This document shows, piece after piece, positions 20,401 through 27,659 of a stretch of 64,000 bases of DNA. The number at the start of each line of letters is the position of its first letter. Positions within the stretch are counted from its first letter, which is position 1. Origin of the DNA: Cribrihabitans_A neustonicus. Lineage in GTDB: Bacteria; Pseudomonadota; Alphaproteobacteria; Rhodobacterales; Rhodobacteraceae. The notes under the pieces are model-generated. The model did not search any database. It saw only the letters and a list, made by a program, of their open reading frames with translations, and had not been told where the DNA came from. The stretch covers positions 496,001-560,000 of the forward strand of contig NZ_JBMERQ010000002.1 in NCBI RefSeq assembly GCF_048820895.1. The letters run 5' to 3'. A program made the translations under genes and the position numbers.

Positions 20401-20463
20401 ATCCAGGTCGAGGTGGTGAGCGCGCATTTTGTGGATCCGGATGGGGAGCGTCTTCGTGGATAA
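17437..20463 (+). CDS. mgdC: N-methylglutamate dehydrogenase subunit C (sarcosine oxidase alpha-like)
   Basis: 1008 residues, the usual size of the alpha subunit. Domains in order: an N-terminal 2Fe-2S-ferredoxin-like fold (LASALLANGVRLMGRSFKYH, about 54-73), an NAD-binding Rossmann domain (VIGAGPSGLMAALTAGRAGA, about 196-215), a second dinucleotide half near GATERPIAFENNDRPGIM, and a C-terminal GcvT-like folate domain (from about residue 630, with SFSGELAYEIAVPTRYGDAL). The folate domain would accept the methyl group as methylene-tetrahydrofolate. Translation is coupled to mgdB and mgdD. Alternative: true sarcosine oxidase SoxA. Confidence 0.82.
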   Translation: MTDAVMNAGGLAFQAGRGTGARKGSQANRLDGGLVNGGRTLSFSFDGTRYQGVEGDTLASALLANGVRLMGRSFKYHRPRGVLTSGSEEPNALVELRSGGRQEPNTRATTAELYDGLEANSQNRWPSLKHDFMAVNDRFSNFLTAGFYYKTFMWPAAFWEKLYEPIIRKAAGLGSLSLEEDPDAYDKGFLHCDLLVIGAGPSGLMAALTAGRAGAHVILAEEDFLLGGRLNAETFGIGDLTGSGWVEQAQAELAALPNVRLMPRTTIIGAFDHGIYGAVERVADHVAVPEAGKPRQILWRIYSKRALLAAGATERPIAFENNDRPGIMLAGAVRAYANRWAVTPDQTVAVFTNNDDGRRTAADLIAKGVQVSAVIDTRADAPKVAGAELFAGAQVIDTKGRLGLEWVRVRLANGATRDIPCGALAVSGGWNPNVHLTCHQRGRPAWREDIAAFVPAGDLPPGMRVAGAANGDLSTAAALRTGAEGAVAALADLGFSAKAAELPEAEDAPVKLTPFWYVKEGKGRAWLDQQNDVTVKDVKLAHQENFRSVEHLKRYTTLGMATDQGKTSNMGGLAIMAELAGKQIPEVGTTMFRPPYTPVSFGVMAGRSVGEEFRPTRKTPSHKWAEEQDAVFVEVGQWLRAQWFPKPGETRWRQSVDREVLQTRNSVGVCDVTTLGKIDVQGRDAAEFLNRIYANAFAKLPVGKVRYGLMLREDGIAYDDGTAARFAEDHFVVTTTTANAVLVYRNMEFARQCLFPDLDVQLISTTEAWAQFAVAGPNARKLLQKVVDPEFDISNEGFPFMACGEITVAGGCRARLFRISFSGELAYEIAVPTRYGDALMRELMAAGEEFGVVPYGTEALGVMRIEKGHAAGNELNGTTTALNLGMGRMVSKKKDCIGNVLSEREGLNEPDALKLVGFKPVHPSDQVLAGAHLMNATGEVSAATDQGYVTSAAYSPVLKSYIGIGFLRCGDARKGEVIRAVSPLEGKEIQVEVVSAHFVDPDGERLRG

Positions 20464-21037
20464 GGTTGCAGGACACAGACTGAAAGCCATCACCCCGCTC
20501 GGCGGGCAGGAGCCGCGGGCGGATGCCTTCACCGGCCTGCTGATCCGCGAAGTGACAGACCGGGCGCTGGCCTCGTTCGCGCTGAGGCAGGGGGGCGAAG
20601 AGGCAGGGCGTGCGGCGGCGCAGGAGGTGCTGGGCGCGCCGCTGCCGGGGCCGGCAGGCTGGTGCGATACGGGTGTCTTCACCGCCTGGTGGATGGGGCC
20701 GGATCTCTGGATGGTCTCCGCGCCCTATGCGAGCCACGCCCTGCTCGCCCGGCAACTGAAGCAGGCGGCAGGAGATGCGGCTTCGGTGGTGGAGCAGACC
20801 GACGGCTGGTGCCGCTTCGACCTGGAAGGCGCGCGCTGCTTCGGTGTCCTGGAGCGTTTGTGCAACGCCGATATCCGCGCGGGCAAGCCGGGCGATGCCA
20901 CCCGCACCGTGATGGAGCATCTGGGGGTCTTCCTGCTGTGCCATGAGCCGGGGCAGCGGTATTCGATCATCGGTCCGCGTTCTTCTGCCGGGTCTCTGCA
21001 TCACGCGCTGGCGGCGGCGGCGAAATCGGTGATCTGA
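20456..21037 (+). CDS. mgdD: N-methylglutamate dehydrogenase subunit D (sarcosine oxidase gamma-like)
   Basis: 193 residues from a GTG at 20456, placed seven bases after GGGGAG and overlapping the mgdC stop. An ATG at 20441 is the alternative. Gamma subunits are poorly conserved; here the C-terminal half carries ATRTVMEHLGVFLLCHEPGQ, which resembles the YvaB/GcvT-fold helper subunits. It completes the tetramer. A hairpin terminator follows 13 bases after the stop. Confidence 0.75.
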   Translation: MDKVAGHRLKAITPLGGQEPRADAFTGLLIREVTDRALASFALRQGGEEAGRAAAQEVLGAPLPGPAGWCDTGVFTAWWMGPDLWMVSAPYASHALLARQLKQAAGDAASVVEQTDGWCRFDLEGARCFGVLERLCNADIRAGKPGDATRTVMEHLGVFLLCHEPGQRYSIIGPRSSAGSLHHALAAAAKSVI

Positions 21038-21049
21038 CGCGACTGGAAG

Positions 21050-21074
21050 CGCCCGGCTGAACGGCCGGGCGTTT
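21050..21074 (+). terminator. Terminator of the mgd operon
   Basis: CGCCCGGC (21050-21057) pairs perfectly with GCCGGGCG (21064-21071) over a six-base loop, then TTT. The T-run is short, so termination may be partial. Confidence 0.6.
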
Positions 21075-21118
21075 GGCTGTGCCCCATGCCTGCGGGCGGC
21101 CTGCGCTGCGAGGGCGGC

Positions 21119-21155
21119 TGCCTCCGGCGGGGATATTTTCAGCAAGAGGAAGAGG
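21119..21155 (+). repeat. Dispersed intergenic GATATTT element, copy 3
   Basis: Reads TGCCTCCGGCGGGGATATTT then TCAGCAAGAGGAAGAGG. A full copy of the element, between the convergent mgdD and GlxA-type genes. Confidence 0.8.
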
Positions 21156-21187
21156 GGCCGGGCGAAAGAACCCCCGCCGCGAGCAAG

Positions 21188-22192
21188 TCAGACCGACGGG
21201 ATCGGGCGGTTGTCCTTGACCCGGAACAGGTTCACCTTGCGGCGCTCCTCCTGCGGGGAGAGGCCGAAGCTTTCGCGGTAGTGCTGCGACAGGGTGGAGG
21301 AAGTGGCGTAGCCCACCGCATTGGCGATTGCGGTGATCGAGTCGCGGGAATACATCACCAGCTGCCGCGCCGCATTCATCCTGAGGGTGCGGTAATAGAG
21401 CGCCGGGCTCTGCCCGGTGGCGGCCTTGAAGCTGCGCTCCAGCTGCCGCGGCGAGAGGCCGATCTGCACCGCCGCCTCGCGGATCGGCACCGGGTGTTCG
21501 AGGTTCGCCGCAAACAACTCCACTGCGCGCGCCACCGGCGGCGGCAGGCTGTCGGCGGTGCTGTCGGTCTTGAAGGCGGGAATCTTCTGACGCACCCCTT
21601 CGGAGCGCACCAGGGGATGCTGGAACCAGCAGGCGACCTCTGTCATTACGGCGTCGCCCAAGGCGTCTTCGATCAGGATCAGCGCCAGATCGAACATCGC
21701 GGTGGCGCCGCTCACGGTGTAGCGCCGGCGATCGCGCACGATCACGTCGTCCAGCGTGGCCAGGGTTGGAAACTCCGAGGTGAAGGCCGCCTTGTAGCAC
21801 CAGTGGACCGAGCAGCTGTGCCCGTCCAGAAGGCCCGAGCGCGCAAGCGGGAACACCCCGCCCGAGACCGCGCCCAGCGTGGCGCCATGCCGCTCCAGAT
21901 GGCGCAGCTTGCCGTTGGAACCCTTGGGGTCCCGGAACTTGCCCTGCGGGCCGGAGAGCAGGAACAGCGTGTCGATGCCGTCTGCCGCATCCAGCGCGCA
22001 GTCGGGCTGGAAGGCGACATTCGCAGAGGCAGTGACGCTTTCGCCGGTTTCCGAGATCACCCGCCAGCGGAAAGTCTCACTGCCGGCGATTTCGTTGGCA
22101 GCGCGCAGAGGTTCGATGGCCGAAGTCAGGCAGGCCATTGGAAAGCCGGGGAAAATCAGGAAGCCAAGGGTCATGGACTGGTCGCGTTTCAT
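21188..22192 (-). CDS. GlxA-family AraC-type regulator with a DJ-1/PfpI domain
   Basis: 334 residues from the ATG at 22192; a TTG seven codons earlier is also open. The N-terminal half is a DJ-1/PfpI-like ligand domain (LGFLIFPGFPMACLTSAIEP, then the elbow AVSGGVFPLARSGLLDG with Ser in place of the usual Cys). The C-terminal half is an AraC double helix-turn-helix (IGLSPRQLERSFKAATGQSP, then IANAVGYATSSTLSQHYRE). GbdR-like members of this family control glycine betaine, dimethylglycine and sarcosine catabolism, so control of the neighbouring mgd operon or of tmm is plausible. It is convergent with mgd and co-directional with tmm. Confidence 0.87.
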   Translation of the reverse strand: MKRDQSMTLGFLIFPGFPMACLTSAIEPLRAANEIAGSETFRWRVISETGESVTASANVAFQPDCALDAADGIDTLFLLSGPQGKFRDPKGSNGKLRHLERHGATLGAVSGGVFPLARSGLLDGHSCSVHWCYKAAFTSEFPTLATLDDVIVRDRRRYTVSGATAMFDLALILIEDALGDAVMTEVACWFQHPLVRSEGVRQKIPAFKTDSTADSLPPPVARAVELFAANLEHPVPIREAAVQIGLSPRQLERSFKAATGQSPALYYRTLRMNAARQLVMYSRDSITAIANAVGYATSSTLSQHYRESFGLSPQEERRKVNLFRVKDNRPIPSV

Positions 22193-22277
22193 GCTGTTGA
22201 TCGTAGCGCGCAAAAACGGGTTTGCACAGGGTCATGCGGCCCCCGTGCCGCATTGGGCGCGGCACGGGAGTGCGGGC

Positions 22278-23624
22278 TCAGTTCTGCAGGTAGGCCTCCA
22301 GAGAATCGTCGAGGGCATCTTTCCAGGGCGTGTGGTGCACCGGCGCCATGGTGCCCGTGATGACCGATTTGTAGGAGTTGTTGCGGAAGGCCATGATGTC
22401 TTCGGCCTTGTGGCCCTTCCACTCGTAGAAGGCCTGGCAGGCGCCGGCGACATCGAAGGTCGGGTAGTCGGTCTCCTCGATCAGCTCCAGCACGTAGTCG
22501 CCCTGGTATTTGATCGCGTATTTGACGTCGCCGGAGGCTTCCTCGCGCGTTTCGCGTTCTTTCACGTCGGCGAGCAGAACCTCCTTTTCCGCTGGGATCT
22601 CGATCTTGCCCATGATCGCGTCGCGCACCCACCAGGCCTGGGCGTCGAACATATTGAAGGTGAACCACTGGTCCTGCATGCCGAGGTAGAACATCTTGGG
22701 GTTATGGGCAAAGACCACGCCCTTATACAGGTCGGCGGTGGCCAGGCGGTTGGCGGTCTTCAGGCGCAGATCGTCCGGGAGGAAGCTGAAGTAGTGCTTG
22801 TAGCCGGTGCAAAGGATGATCGCGTCGACCTCTTTCTGGGTGCCGTCGACGAAAGTGGCGGTGTTACCGCTGACCGATTCCAGCGCCGGTTTTTCTTCCC
22901 AGTTGTCCGGCCACTTGAAGCCCATCGGCGCCGAGCGGTAGGAGGAGGTGACGGATTTGCAGCCGTATTTCCAGCACTGCGAGCCGATGTCTTCGGCGGA
23001 GTAGGAGGCGCCGAGGATCAGAATGTCCTTGTCCTTGAACTCACGGGCGTCGCGGAAGTCGTGGGCATGCAGCACCCGGCCGTTGAAGGTGTCGAACCCG
23101 GGGTAGAACGGCACGTTCGGGGTCGAGAAATGGCCTGAGGCGCAGATCACGTGGTCGAACTCTTCCTTGTAGGTGCTGTCCTTGGAATGGTCGTGCACCG
23201 TGACGGTGAAATTTTCCTTGTCCGCGTTGTATTCGACCCAGCGGATGGCAGAGTTGAAGCGGATCCATTTGCGCACATCGGCCTTCTGCACCCGGCCTTC
23301 GATGTAGTCGAACAGAACCGCGCGCGGCGGGTAGGATGCAATCTGCTTGCCGAAATGCTCTTCGAAAGAATAGTCGGCAAACTCCAGGCCTTCCTTGGGG
23401 CCGTTCGACCACAGGTAGCGGTACATGGAGCAGTGCACCGGCTCGCCGTTTTCATCGAGACCGGTGCGCCAGGTGTAGTTCCACAAGCCGCCCCAGTTGT
23501 CCTGCTTCTCGAAGCAGACCAGTTCGGGAATCTCCTCGCCCTTGCTGGCGGCGGATTGGAAGGCGCGCAGCTGCGCCAGCCCGGAAGGGCCTGCGCCGAT
23601 AATGGCGACTCGTTTCTTGGTCAT
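22278..23624 (-). CDS. tmm: Trimethylamine monooxygenase
   Basis: 448 residues from the ATG at 23624, preceded by AGGGAGA on its strand. A bacterial flavin-containing monooxygenase that oxidises trimethylamine to its N-oxide with NADPH and O2. FAD motif GAGPSGLAQ at residues 10-18, NADPH motif GASYSAEDIG at about 203-212, and the FMO fingerprint FNGRVLHAHDF between them. The C-terminal WFTFNMFDAQAWWVRD is characteristic of Tmm. Length matches known Roseobacter Tmm. Divergent from the leaderless binding-protein gene, sharing a 162-base region with two operator-like dyads. Confidence 0.95.
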   Translation of the reverse strand: MTKKRVAIIGAGPSGLAQLRAFQSAASKGEEIPELVCFEKQDNWGGLWNYTWRTGLDENGEPVHCSMYRYLWSNGPKEGLEFADYSFEEHFGKQIASYPPRAVLFDYIEGRVQKADVRKWIRFNSAIRWVEYNADKENFTVTVHDHSKDSTYKEEFDHVICASGHFSTPNVPFYPGFDTFNGRVLHAHDFRDAREFKDKDILILGASYSAEDIGSQCWKYGCKSVTSSYRSAPMGFKWPDNWEEKPALESVSGNTATFVDGTQKEVDAIILCTGYKHYFSFLPDDLRLKTANRLATADLYKGVVFAHNPKMFYLGMQDQWFTFNMFDAQAWWVRDAIMGKIEIPAEKEVLLADVKERETREEASGDVKYAIKYQGDYVLELIEETDYPTFDVAGACQAFYEWKGHKAEDIMAFRNNSYKSVITGTMAPVHHTPWKDALDDSLEAYLQN

Positions 23625-23637
23625 GGTTGTCTCCCTA

Positions 23638-23684
23638 TTGGTATGGACCAATGTTTGCATTTGGTTCTTTTGGTCTGATCCAAA
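23638..23684 (-). promoter_or_regulatory. Operator pair in front of tmm (TTGG-N6-CCAA)
   Basis: Two 14-base dyads, TTGGTATGGACCAA (23638-23651) and TTGGTCTGATCCAA (23670-23683), start 32 bases apart, about three helical turns. Between them is ATTTGGTTC. The first lies directly upstream of the tmm ribosome binding site, so a bound protein would block transcription or its early progress. Nearly the same arrangement precedes dmmD (36600-36646). Symmetry and half-sites fit FadR-type GntR regulators, one of which is encoded at 25.1 kb. Confidence 0.65.
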
Positions 23685-23786
23685 TAGGCCAAAGCTACCC
23701 GCGTGAGTCAATAGAATTTCCTTCCAGGAAAGATTTTCACCTGCAATTGCTCTGGCAGCGGCGGAAATTGCTGCTAGGATTTCGCC

Positions 23787-25088
23787 ATGGGACCATCAAG
23801 CTTTGCACATCAGCTGGCCGCGCGCGCCGCTCTGCCCCGGCTCTCCGTCGGGATGCGGGAACCGGTCAACATCGGGTTTCTGGGGCCCCTATCCGGGCCG
23901 GTGGAGAGCTGGGGGCGGCCCGGGCTCAACGGCTGCCGGATCTGGGAGGACGGGCTGAACCGCGCAGGCGGGCTGCTGATTGGCGGGCGCCGCTACCCGG
24001 TGCGCATCCATGCCTATGACTGCGGCTACGACCCCGAGCGCGCCCGCGACGGCGCGGTGGAGCTGGTGCAGAAACACGGCGTCACTATGATGCTGATGCT
24101 GGGCGGCGACACCTTCGCGCCGGTCCGTGATTTCCTGATGCGCAACAAGGTCCTGACTTCGACCCTGCTGCCTACCGACCTTTCGCCCGACACCCCCTAT
24201 CTGATCGCGCCGAGCGAGGCGCATCCGATCCAGAATGTGACTGGCGTCGCCTGGCTGGCGGAGCACCGGCCGGAACTGAAAACCGTGGCGCTGTGCAGTC
24301 AGACCGACCTCCTGGGCTTGCCCGCGCAGGCGGTCTACCGCGCTGCCTTCAAGGCCGCCGGGCACGAGATTCTGCAGGAGGTGCAATACGATCCGGCCGC
24401 CACCGATCCGGAGCCGGTGGTCGATCCGATGCTGGCCTCGGGGGCGGATATCCTGTGCTGGGCATCCTCCTATACGCCGATGGTGCATGCGATGACCGAA
24501 TATGCCCATGCCAAGGGCTTCACCGGCCAGATCCTCAGCTGCACGATGGACGGCTACGAACGGCTGGTGCAGCGCACCTCGGAAGAGTTTATGGAGGGCG
24601 TTCTATTCCAGTTCCCGGATTTCGACGATCCGCTTCTGCGCGAGAAGGCCTTCTTCTTCAACCGCCCGCAAGTGTTCTTCGAGGAGTACAACCGCCGTTT
24701 CCCCGGCAGCTGGTCGGCGGTGAGCTGGGAATATGTGGCGATCCTCGACATTTGGCACAGCGCGGTGGAGAAGGCGGGCTCGGTGCAGCCGCCCTCGGTG
24801 CTGGCGGCGATGAAGCAGCTGGGCCACGTGACCCATGCCTTCGGCGCCGCGGAATGGTGGGGGGAGGATATCTTCGGCATTTCCAACGCGCTGGTCGGCG
24901 ACTGGCCGGTGGTCACCATTGAGGAGGGCAAGGCGCGTATTGTGGCGTTCGGATCGATCCCCGGCTGGCTGGCCAAGCATTCGGCGCTGCTCAAGTCCGA
25001 GATGGAGGCACTTGGCCAGCTTTGGCATCAGCGGCTGGAGAATGGCGCGCCGGGCAGCGAGGTGGGGTCCCGGGCGGTGCAGTTCTGA
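23787..25088 (+). CDS. Leaderless amide/urea-type substrate-binding-protein homologue (possible cytosolic sensor)
   Basis: 433 residues from the ATG at 23787; an internal ATG at 23853 (MREPVNIGF) would start right at the folded domain. It is a paralogue of the exported binding protein at 26.3 kb: both have TSEEFMEG.FQFPDFDDP-type segments, NVTGV.WLAE..PELKT, and NALVGDWPVV. Unlike that protein it has no Sec or Tat signal, only an Arg-containing non-hydrophobic leader. A type I binding fold without export recalls AmiC, a cytosolic amide sensor. It is divergent from tmm and convergent (14 bases apart) with the GntR gene. Role as sensor is inference; an export signal outside both starts was not found. 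Confidence 0.82.
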   Translation: MGPSSFAHQLAARAALPRLSVGMREPVNIGFLGPLSGPVESWGRPGLNGCRIWEDGLNRAGGLLIGGRRYPVRIHAYDCGYDPERARDGAVELVQKHGVTMMLMLGGDTFAPVRDFLMRNKVLTSTLLPTDLSPDTPYLIAPSEAHPIQNVTGVAWLAEHRPELKTVALCSQTDLLGLPAQAVYRAAFKAAGHEILQEVQYDPAATDPEPVVDPMLASGADILCWASSYTPMVHAMTEYAHAKGFTGQILSCTMDGYERLVQRTSEEFMEGVLFQFPDFDDPLLREKAFFFNRPQVFFEEYNRRFPGSWSAVSWEYVAILDIWHSAVEKAGSVQPPSVLAAMKQLGHVTHAFGAAEWWGEDIFGISNALVGDWPVVTIEEGKARIVAFGSIPGWLAKHSALLKSEMEALGQLWHQRLENGAPGSEVGSRAVQF

Positions 25089-25102
25089 CTGTTGTGGCGT
25101 GA

Positions 25103-25828
25103 TCAGGCGTCCTGCAGCAGCAGCTTCTGCTCGTCGATCAGGTGCAGCTTGATGAATTCCACCGCTGATTCCACGTCGCGCGAGGCGATCGCGTTGAACA
25201 GCGTGTTGTAGCGCTTCTGGTACTCCTGGATGCGCTGCGGGGTCAGGTGGCGGCGGCGCAGCGCGGTGCGGTAGGACAGGCGGCAGGCCTCGATCGTCAG
25301 CTCGTAGCAGGAGGTCAGCAGCGGGTTCCCGGTGCCCTCGGCGATCTTGCGGTAGAGATCCTCCTCCGCTTCGATGAATTCGCCGGGATCTGTGCGCACC
25401 GCTTCAACCCGGGCAAGGATCTGGTCCAGTTCTTCGATCTGGCGCGGGGTCATGTTGATCACGGCGAGCCGCACCATTTCCGGCTCCAGGATGCCGCGCA
25501 CCACCAGGTGGTCGAGGGGCGAAGTCTCCCGCGCCAGCGTGGAATAGGGTGCCTCGGGTTTGGGGTCGGAGCGGTATTTCACGAAACTGCCGGAACCCGG
25601 GCGGCGGTGGATCACGTTCTGCCCGGCAAGCACGTCCAGAGCCTCACGCACGGTATTGCGCGCAACCCCCAGTTCCGCGGCCAGCGTGCGCTCCGATGGC
25701 AGCCGGGTGTCGATTGGGTAGGTGCCAGCCTTGATGCGGGCAAACAAAGTGTCGATCACGACTTGAACCGTGGCCCCCACCGAATGGGAGCTGAGAATCT
25801 GCGACGTGGTGTCATCCGCTGGGGTCAT
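25103..25828 (-). CDS. GntR-family regulator, FadR/FCD subfamily
   Basis: 241 residues from the ATG at 25828; a TTG at 25885 is open upstream. N-terminal winged helix with LPSERTLAAELGVARNTVRE (about 44-63) and RRPGSGSFVKY as the wing. The C-terminal FCD domain is all-helical (FIEAEEDLYRKIAEGTGNPL, LYRK metal/ligand region). FCD regulators commonly bind TGGT-NNN-ACCA-like dyads, matching the sites found before tmm, dmmD and amt. It is divergent from the transporter operon at 26.3 kb, so it likely controls itself and the methylated-amine genes. Ligand unknown. Confidence 0.9.
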   Translation of the reverse strand: MTPADDTTSQILSSHSVGATVQVVIDTLFARIKAGTYPIDTRLPSERTLAAELGVARNTVREALDVLAGQNVIHRRPGSGSFVKYRSDPKPEAPYSTLARETSPLDHLVVRGILEPEMVRLAVINMTPRQIEELDQILARVEAVRTDPGEFIEAEEDLYRKIAEGTGNPLLTSCYELTIEACRLSYRTALRRRHLTPQRIQEYQKRYNTLFNAIASRDVESAVEFIKLHLIDEQKLLLQDA

Positions 25829-26299
25829 TGATCCGCTTTCCGGGGGCCGGGGCAGGGGAGAATCCCCAAGGGCACGGCGTTGCAACAGGGCCTTTGGATA
25901 CCGGTTTCACCGGGGCCTGTGCAAGTGCAGGGCCCCGGATTACTGCTGCCGTGGGTTGTATCCTGCGGCTCTGCGGCCCCGGCCAGGCAGGAATTGGTTC
26001 TTTTTTGGTTCATCCTGGCGCCGAATTGAGAGCTCTCTAACATGCTGATTATACGTGAATTACTCCATTCCTTCTACCCGCTTGCCTGCGCGATGGGCAT
26101 ATTGGTGCAACTTTCGGCGCCGATGGGAAAGAAAATTTCTTGGAGGTGAACCAATTGGCTGTTAGCTTGATCCGGGATGGGGCCAATTATTGAGAATTGG
26201 TTCAGAAGGGGCGCGATAACCGCCCCCGTCCGCCAGCGGCGGCCCGTCTGCAAGAGCGCACCGCCACGGCAAACGGCGGGTTCAACATGGGAGAACGAA
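25829..26299. promoter_or_regulatory. Divergent regulatory region between the GntR gene and the binding-protein operon
   Basis: 471 bases, lower in GC than its surroundings, with no convincing gene. It contains AATTGGTTCTTTTTTGGTTC at 25992-26011, which aligns with ATTTGGTTCTTTTGGTCTGA before tmm and ATTTGGTTCCTTTGGTCTGG before dmmD. Further on, GAACCAATT (26148-26156) and AATTGGTTC (26195-26203) form a 9-base inverted pair, with a tighter dyad CCAATT-N6-AATTGG at 26183-26200. These are the probable operators for divergent control. Confidence 0.6.
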
Positions 26300-27589
26300 A
26301 TGATTTCCAGAATTGCGAAATCGGGGCTGAGCCGGCGGATGTTCCTGAAATCCACCGCCGCCACCGCGGTTAGTGCCGGGCTGCCCGGCGCCAGCCTCGC
26401 CGCCGGGGGCACCATCAAGATTGGCTTCCTTGCGCCGCTGACCGGCGCGGTGGCGGCCTGGGGAAAGCCTGGACTTGACGGCTGCCAGATCTGGGCAGAG
26501 CGGGTCAACGCCGCCGGCGGCATCAGGCTGGCGGACGGCAGCTACCCGGTCGAGCTGGTTGCCTATGACAACGAATACGACCCGGCCAAGGCCCGCACCG
26601 GCGCCACCAAGCTGATCCGCGAGGACGGCGTGAGCTTTATCATGATGCTGGGGGGCGACACCTGGCCCGGAGTGCAGCCGGTCGCCGACAAAACCGGCAT
26701 GCTGTTCTCCACCCTGCTGCCCTCGGACCTGTCGCCTGATACCAATACGCTGATCGCGCCGGCCGAGGTGCATCCGATCTACAACGTCACCGGCGTGGAA
26801 TGGCTGGCCGAGAACAAGCCGGAGTTGAAGACTGCGGTGATGTGCGCGCAGGACGACGCGCTGGGGCTGCCCTCGGTTGCCACCTACCTGGCGGCGTTCG
26901 AGGCAGCGGGCATCGAGATGCTGGACGAGCCGCTGCTGTTCGACCCGGCTACTACGGATTTCGCGCCGGTCGTGACACGGCTGATCAGCAAGGATCCGGA
27001 TATCGTCTGCCTCGACACCTGTTACAGCGACTATGTGCACCCGATCGCCGAGCAGCTGTTCCAGCAGGGGTTCAAGGGGCAGATCATTTCCTGCACTGCG
27101 GATTTCTATGACCAGATGATTGCCAAGACTTCGGAGGAGTTCATGGAAGGGTTCGTCTTCCAGTTCCCGGATTTCGATGACCCGGCGCTGAACGGCGGCA
27201 ATATCAACTTCACCGACCCGAACGGCTTCTATGCCGAGTTCAACAAGCGCCATCCGGGACAGTGGGGCGCGGTGAGCTGGGAATATGCCTCGATTATGGA
27301 CCTCTGGAAGGCCGCGGCGGAGAAGGCCGGTTCGGCCAGTCCGGATGCGGTGGCGGCCGCCATGAAAGACGGCAAGGGCAAGCACGCCTTTGGCGATGCG
27401 GAATGGTGGGGCACCGAGCTGTTCGGTATCGACAACGCGCTGGTCGGCGACTGGCCGGTGGTCGCGATCGAGAAGGGCAAGGCGAGGATCAAGGACTTCC
27501 GCTCGATCCCCGACTGGTATGCCAAGCATGGCGACCTGCTGGTCAAGCACATGAAGGCGTATGACCAGATGTGGGACCAGCGCGGCTGA
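26300..27589 (+). CDS. Tat-exported substrate-binding protein of a HAAT-type transporter
   Basis: 429 residues from the ATG at 26300, six bases after GGGAG. The N-terminus has a twin-arginine signal (SRRMFLKSTAATAVSAG, about 10-26). The mature domain starts near GGTIKIGFLAPLTGA and belongs to the urea/short-chain amide branch (FmdD/UrtA-like) of type I binding proteins. In the methylated-amine island a methylamine, TMAO or small N-methyl amide is a reasonable ligand, but sequence alone does not show it. Tat export may reflect folding with a ligand. First gene of a five-gene transporter operon. Confidence 0.9.
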   Translation: MISRIAKSGLSRRMFLKSTAATAVSAGLPGASLAAGGTIKIGFLAPLTGAVAAWGKPGLDGCQIWAERVNAAGGIRLADGSYPVELVAYDNEYDPAKARTGATKLIREDGVSFIMMLGGDTWPGVQPVADKTGMLFSTLLPSDLSPDTNTLIAPAEVHPIYNVTGVEWLAENKPELKTAVMCAQDDALGLPSVATYLAAFEAAGIEMLDEPLLFDPATTDFAPVVTRLISKDPDIVCLDTCYSDYVHPIAEQLFQQGFKGQIISCTADFYDQMIAKTSEEFMEGFVFQFPDFDDPALNGGNINFTDPNGFYAEFNKRHPGQWGAVSWEYASIMDLWKAAAEKAGSASPDAVAAAMKDGKGKHAFGDAEWWGTELFGIDNALVGDWPVVAIEKGKARIKDFRSIPDWYAKHGDLLVKHMKAYDQMWDQRG

Positions 27590-27607
27590 CGGGCAGCGCA
27601 TCCTGTA

Positions 27608-27631
27608 GCGGCGCGGGGCAAACCGCGCCGC
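27608..27631 (+). other. Intercistronic hairpin between binding-protein and permease genes
   Basis: GCGGCGCGG (27608-27616) pairs perfectly with CCGCGCCGC (27623-27631) around GGCAAA. There is no T-run. Such hairpins behind binding-protein genes usually stabilise the upstream mRNA so that the binding protein is made in excess over the membrane subunits. Confidence 0.6.
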
Positions 27632-27659
27632 GGACCACCAGAACAAAAGAGACAATCCG

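Noticed and set aside
17275..20682. 1135-codon open frame on the minus strand
   Set aside because: Antisense shadow of mgdC caused by high-GC codon bias; the sense strand has full flavin, NAD and folate domains.
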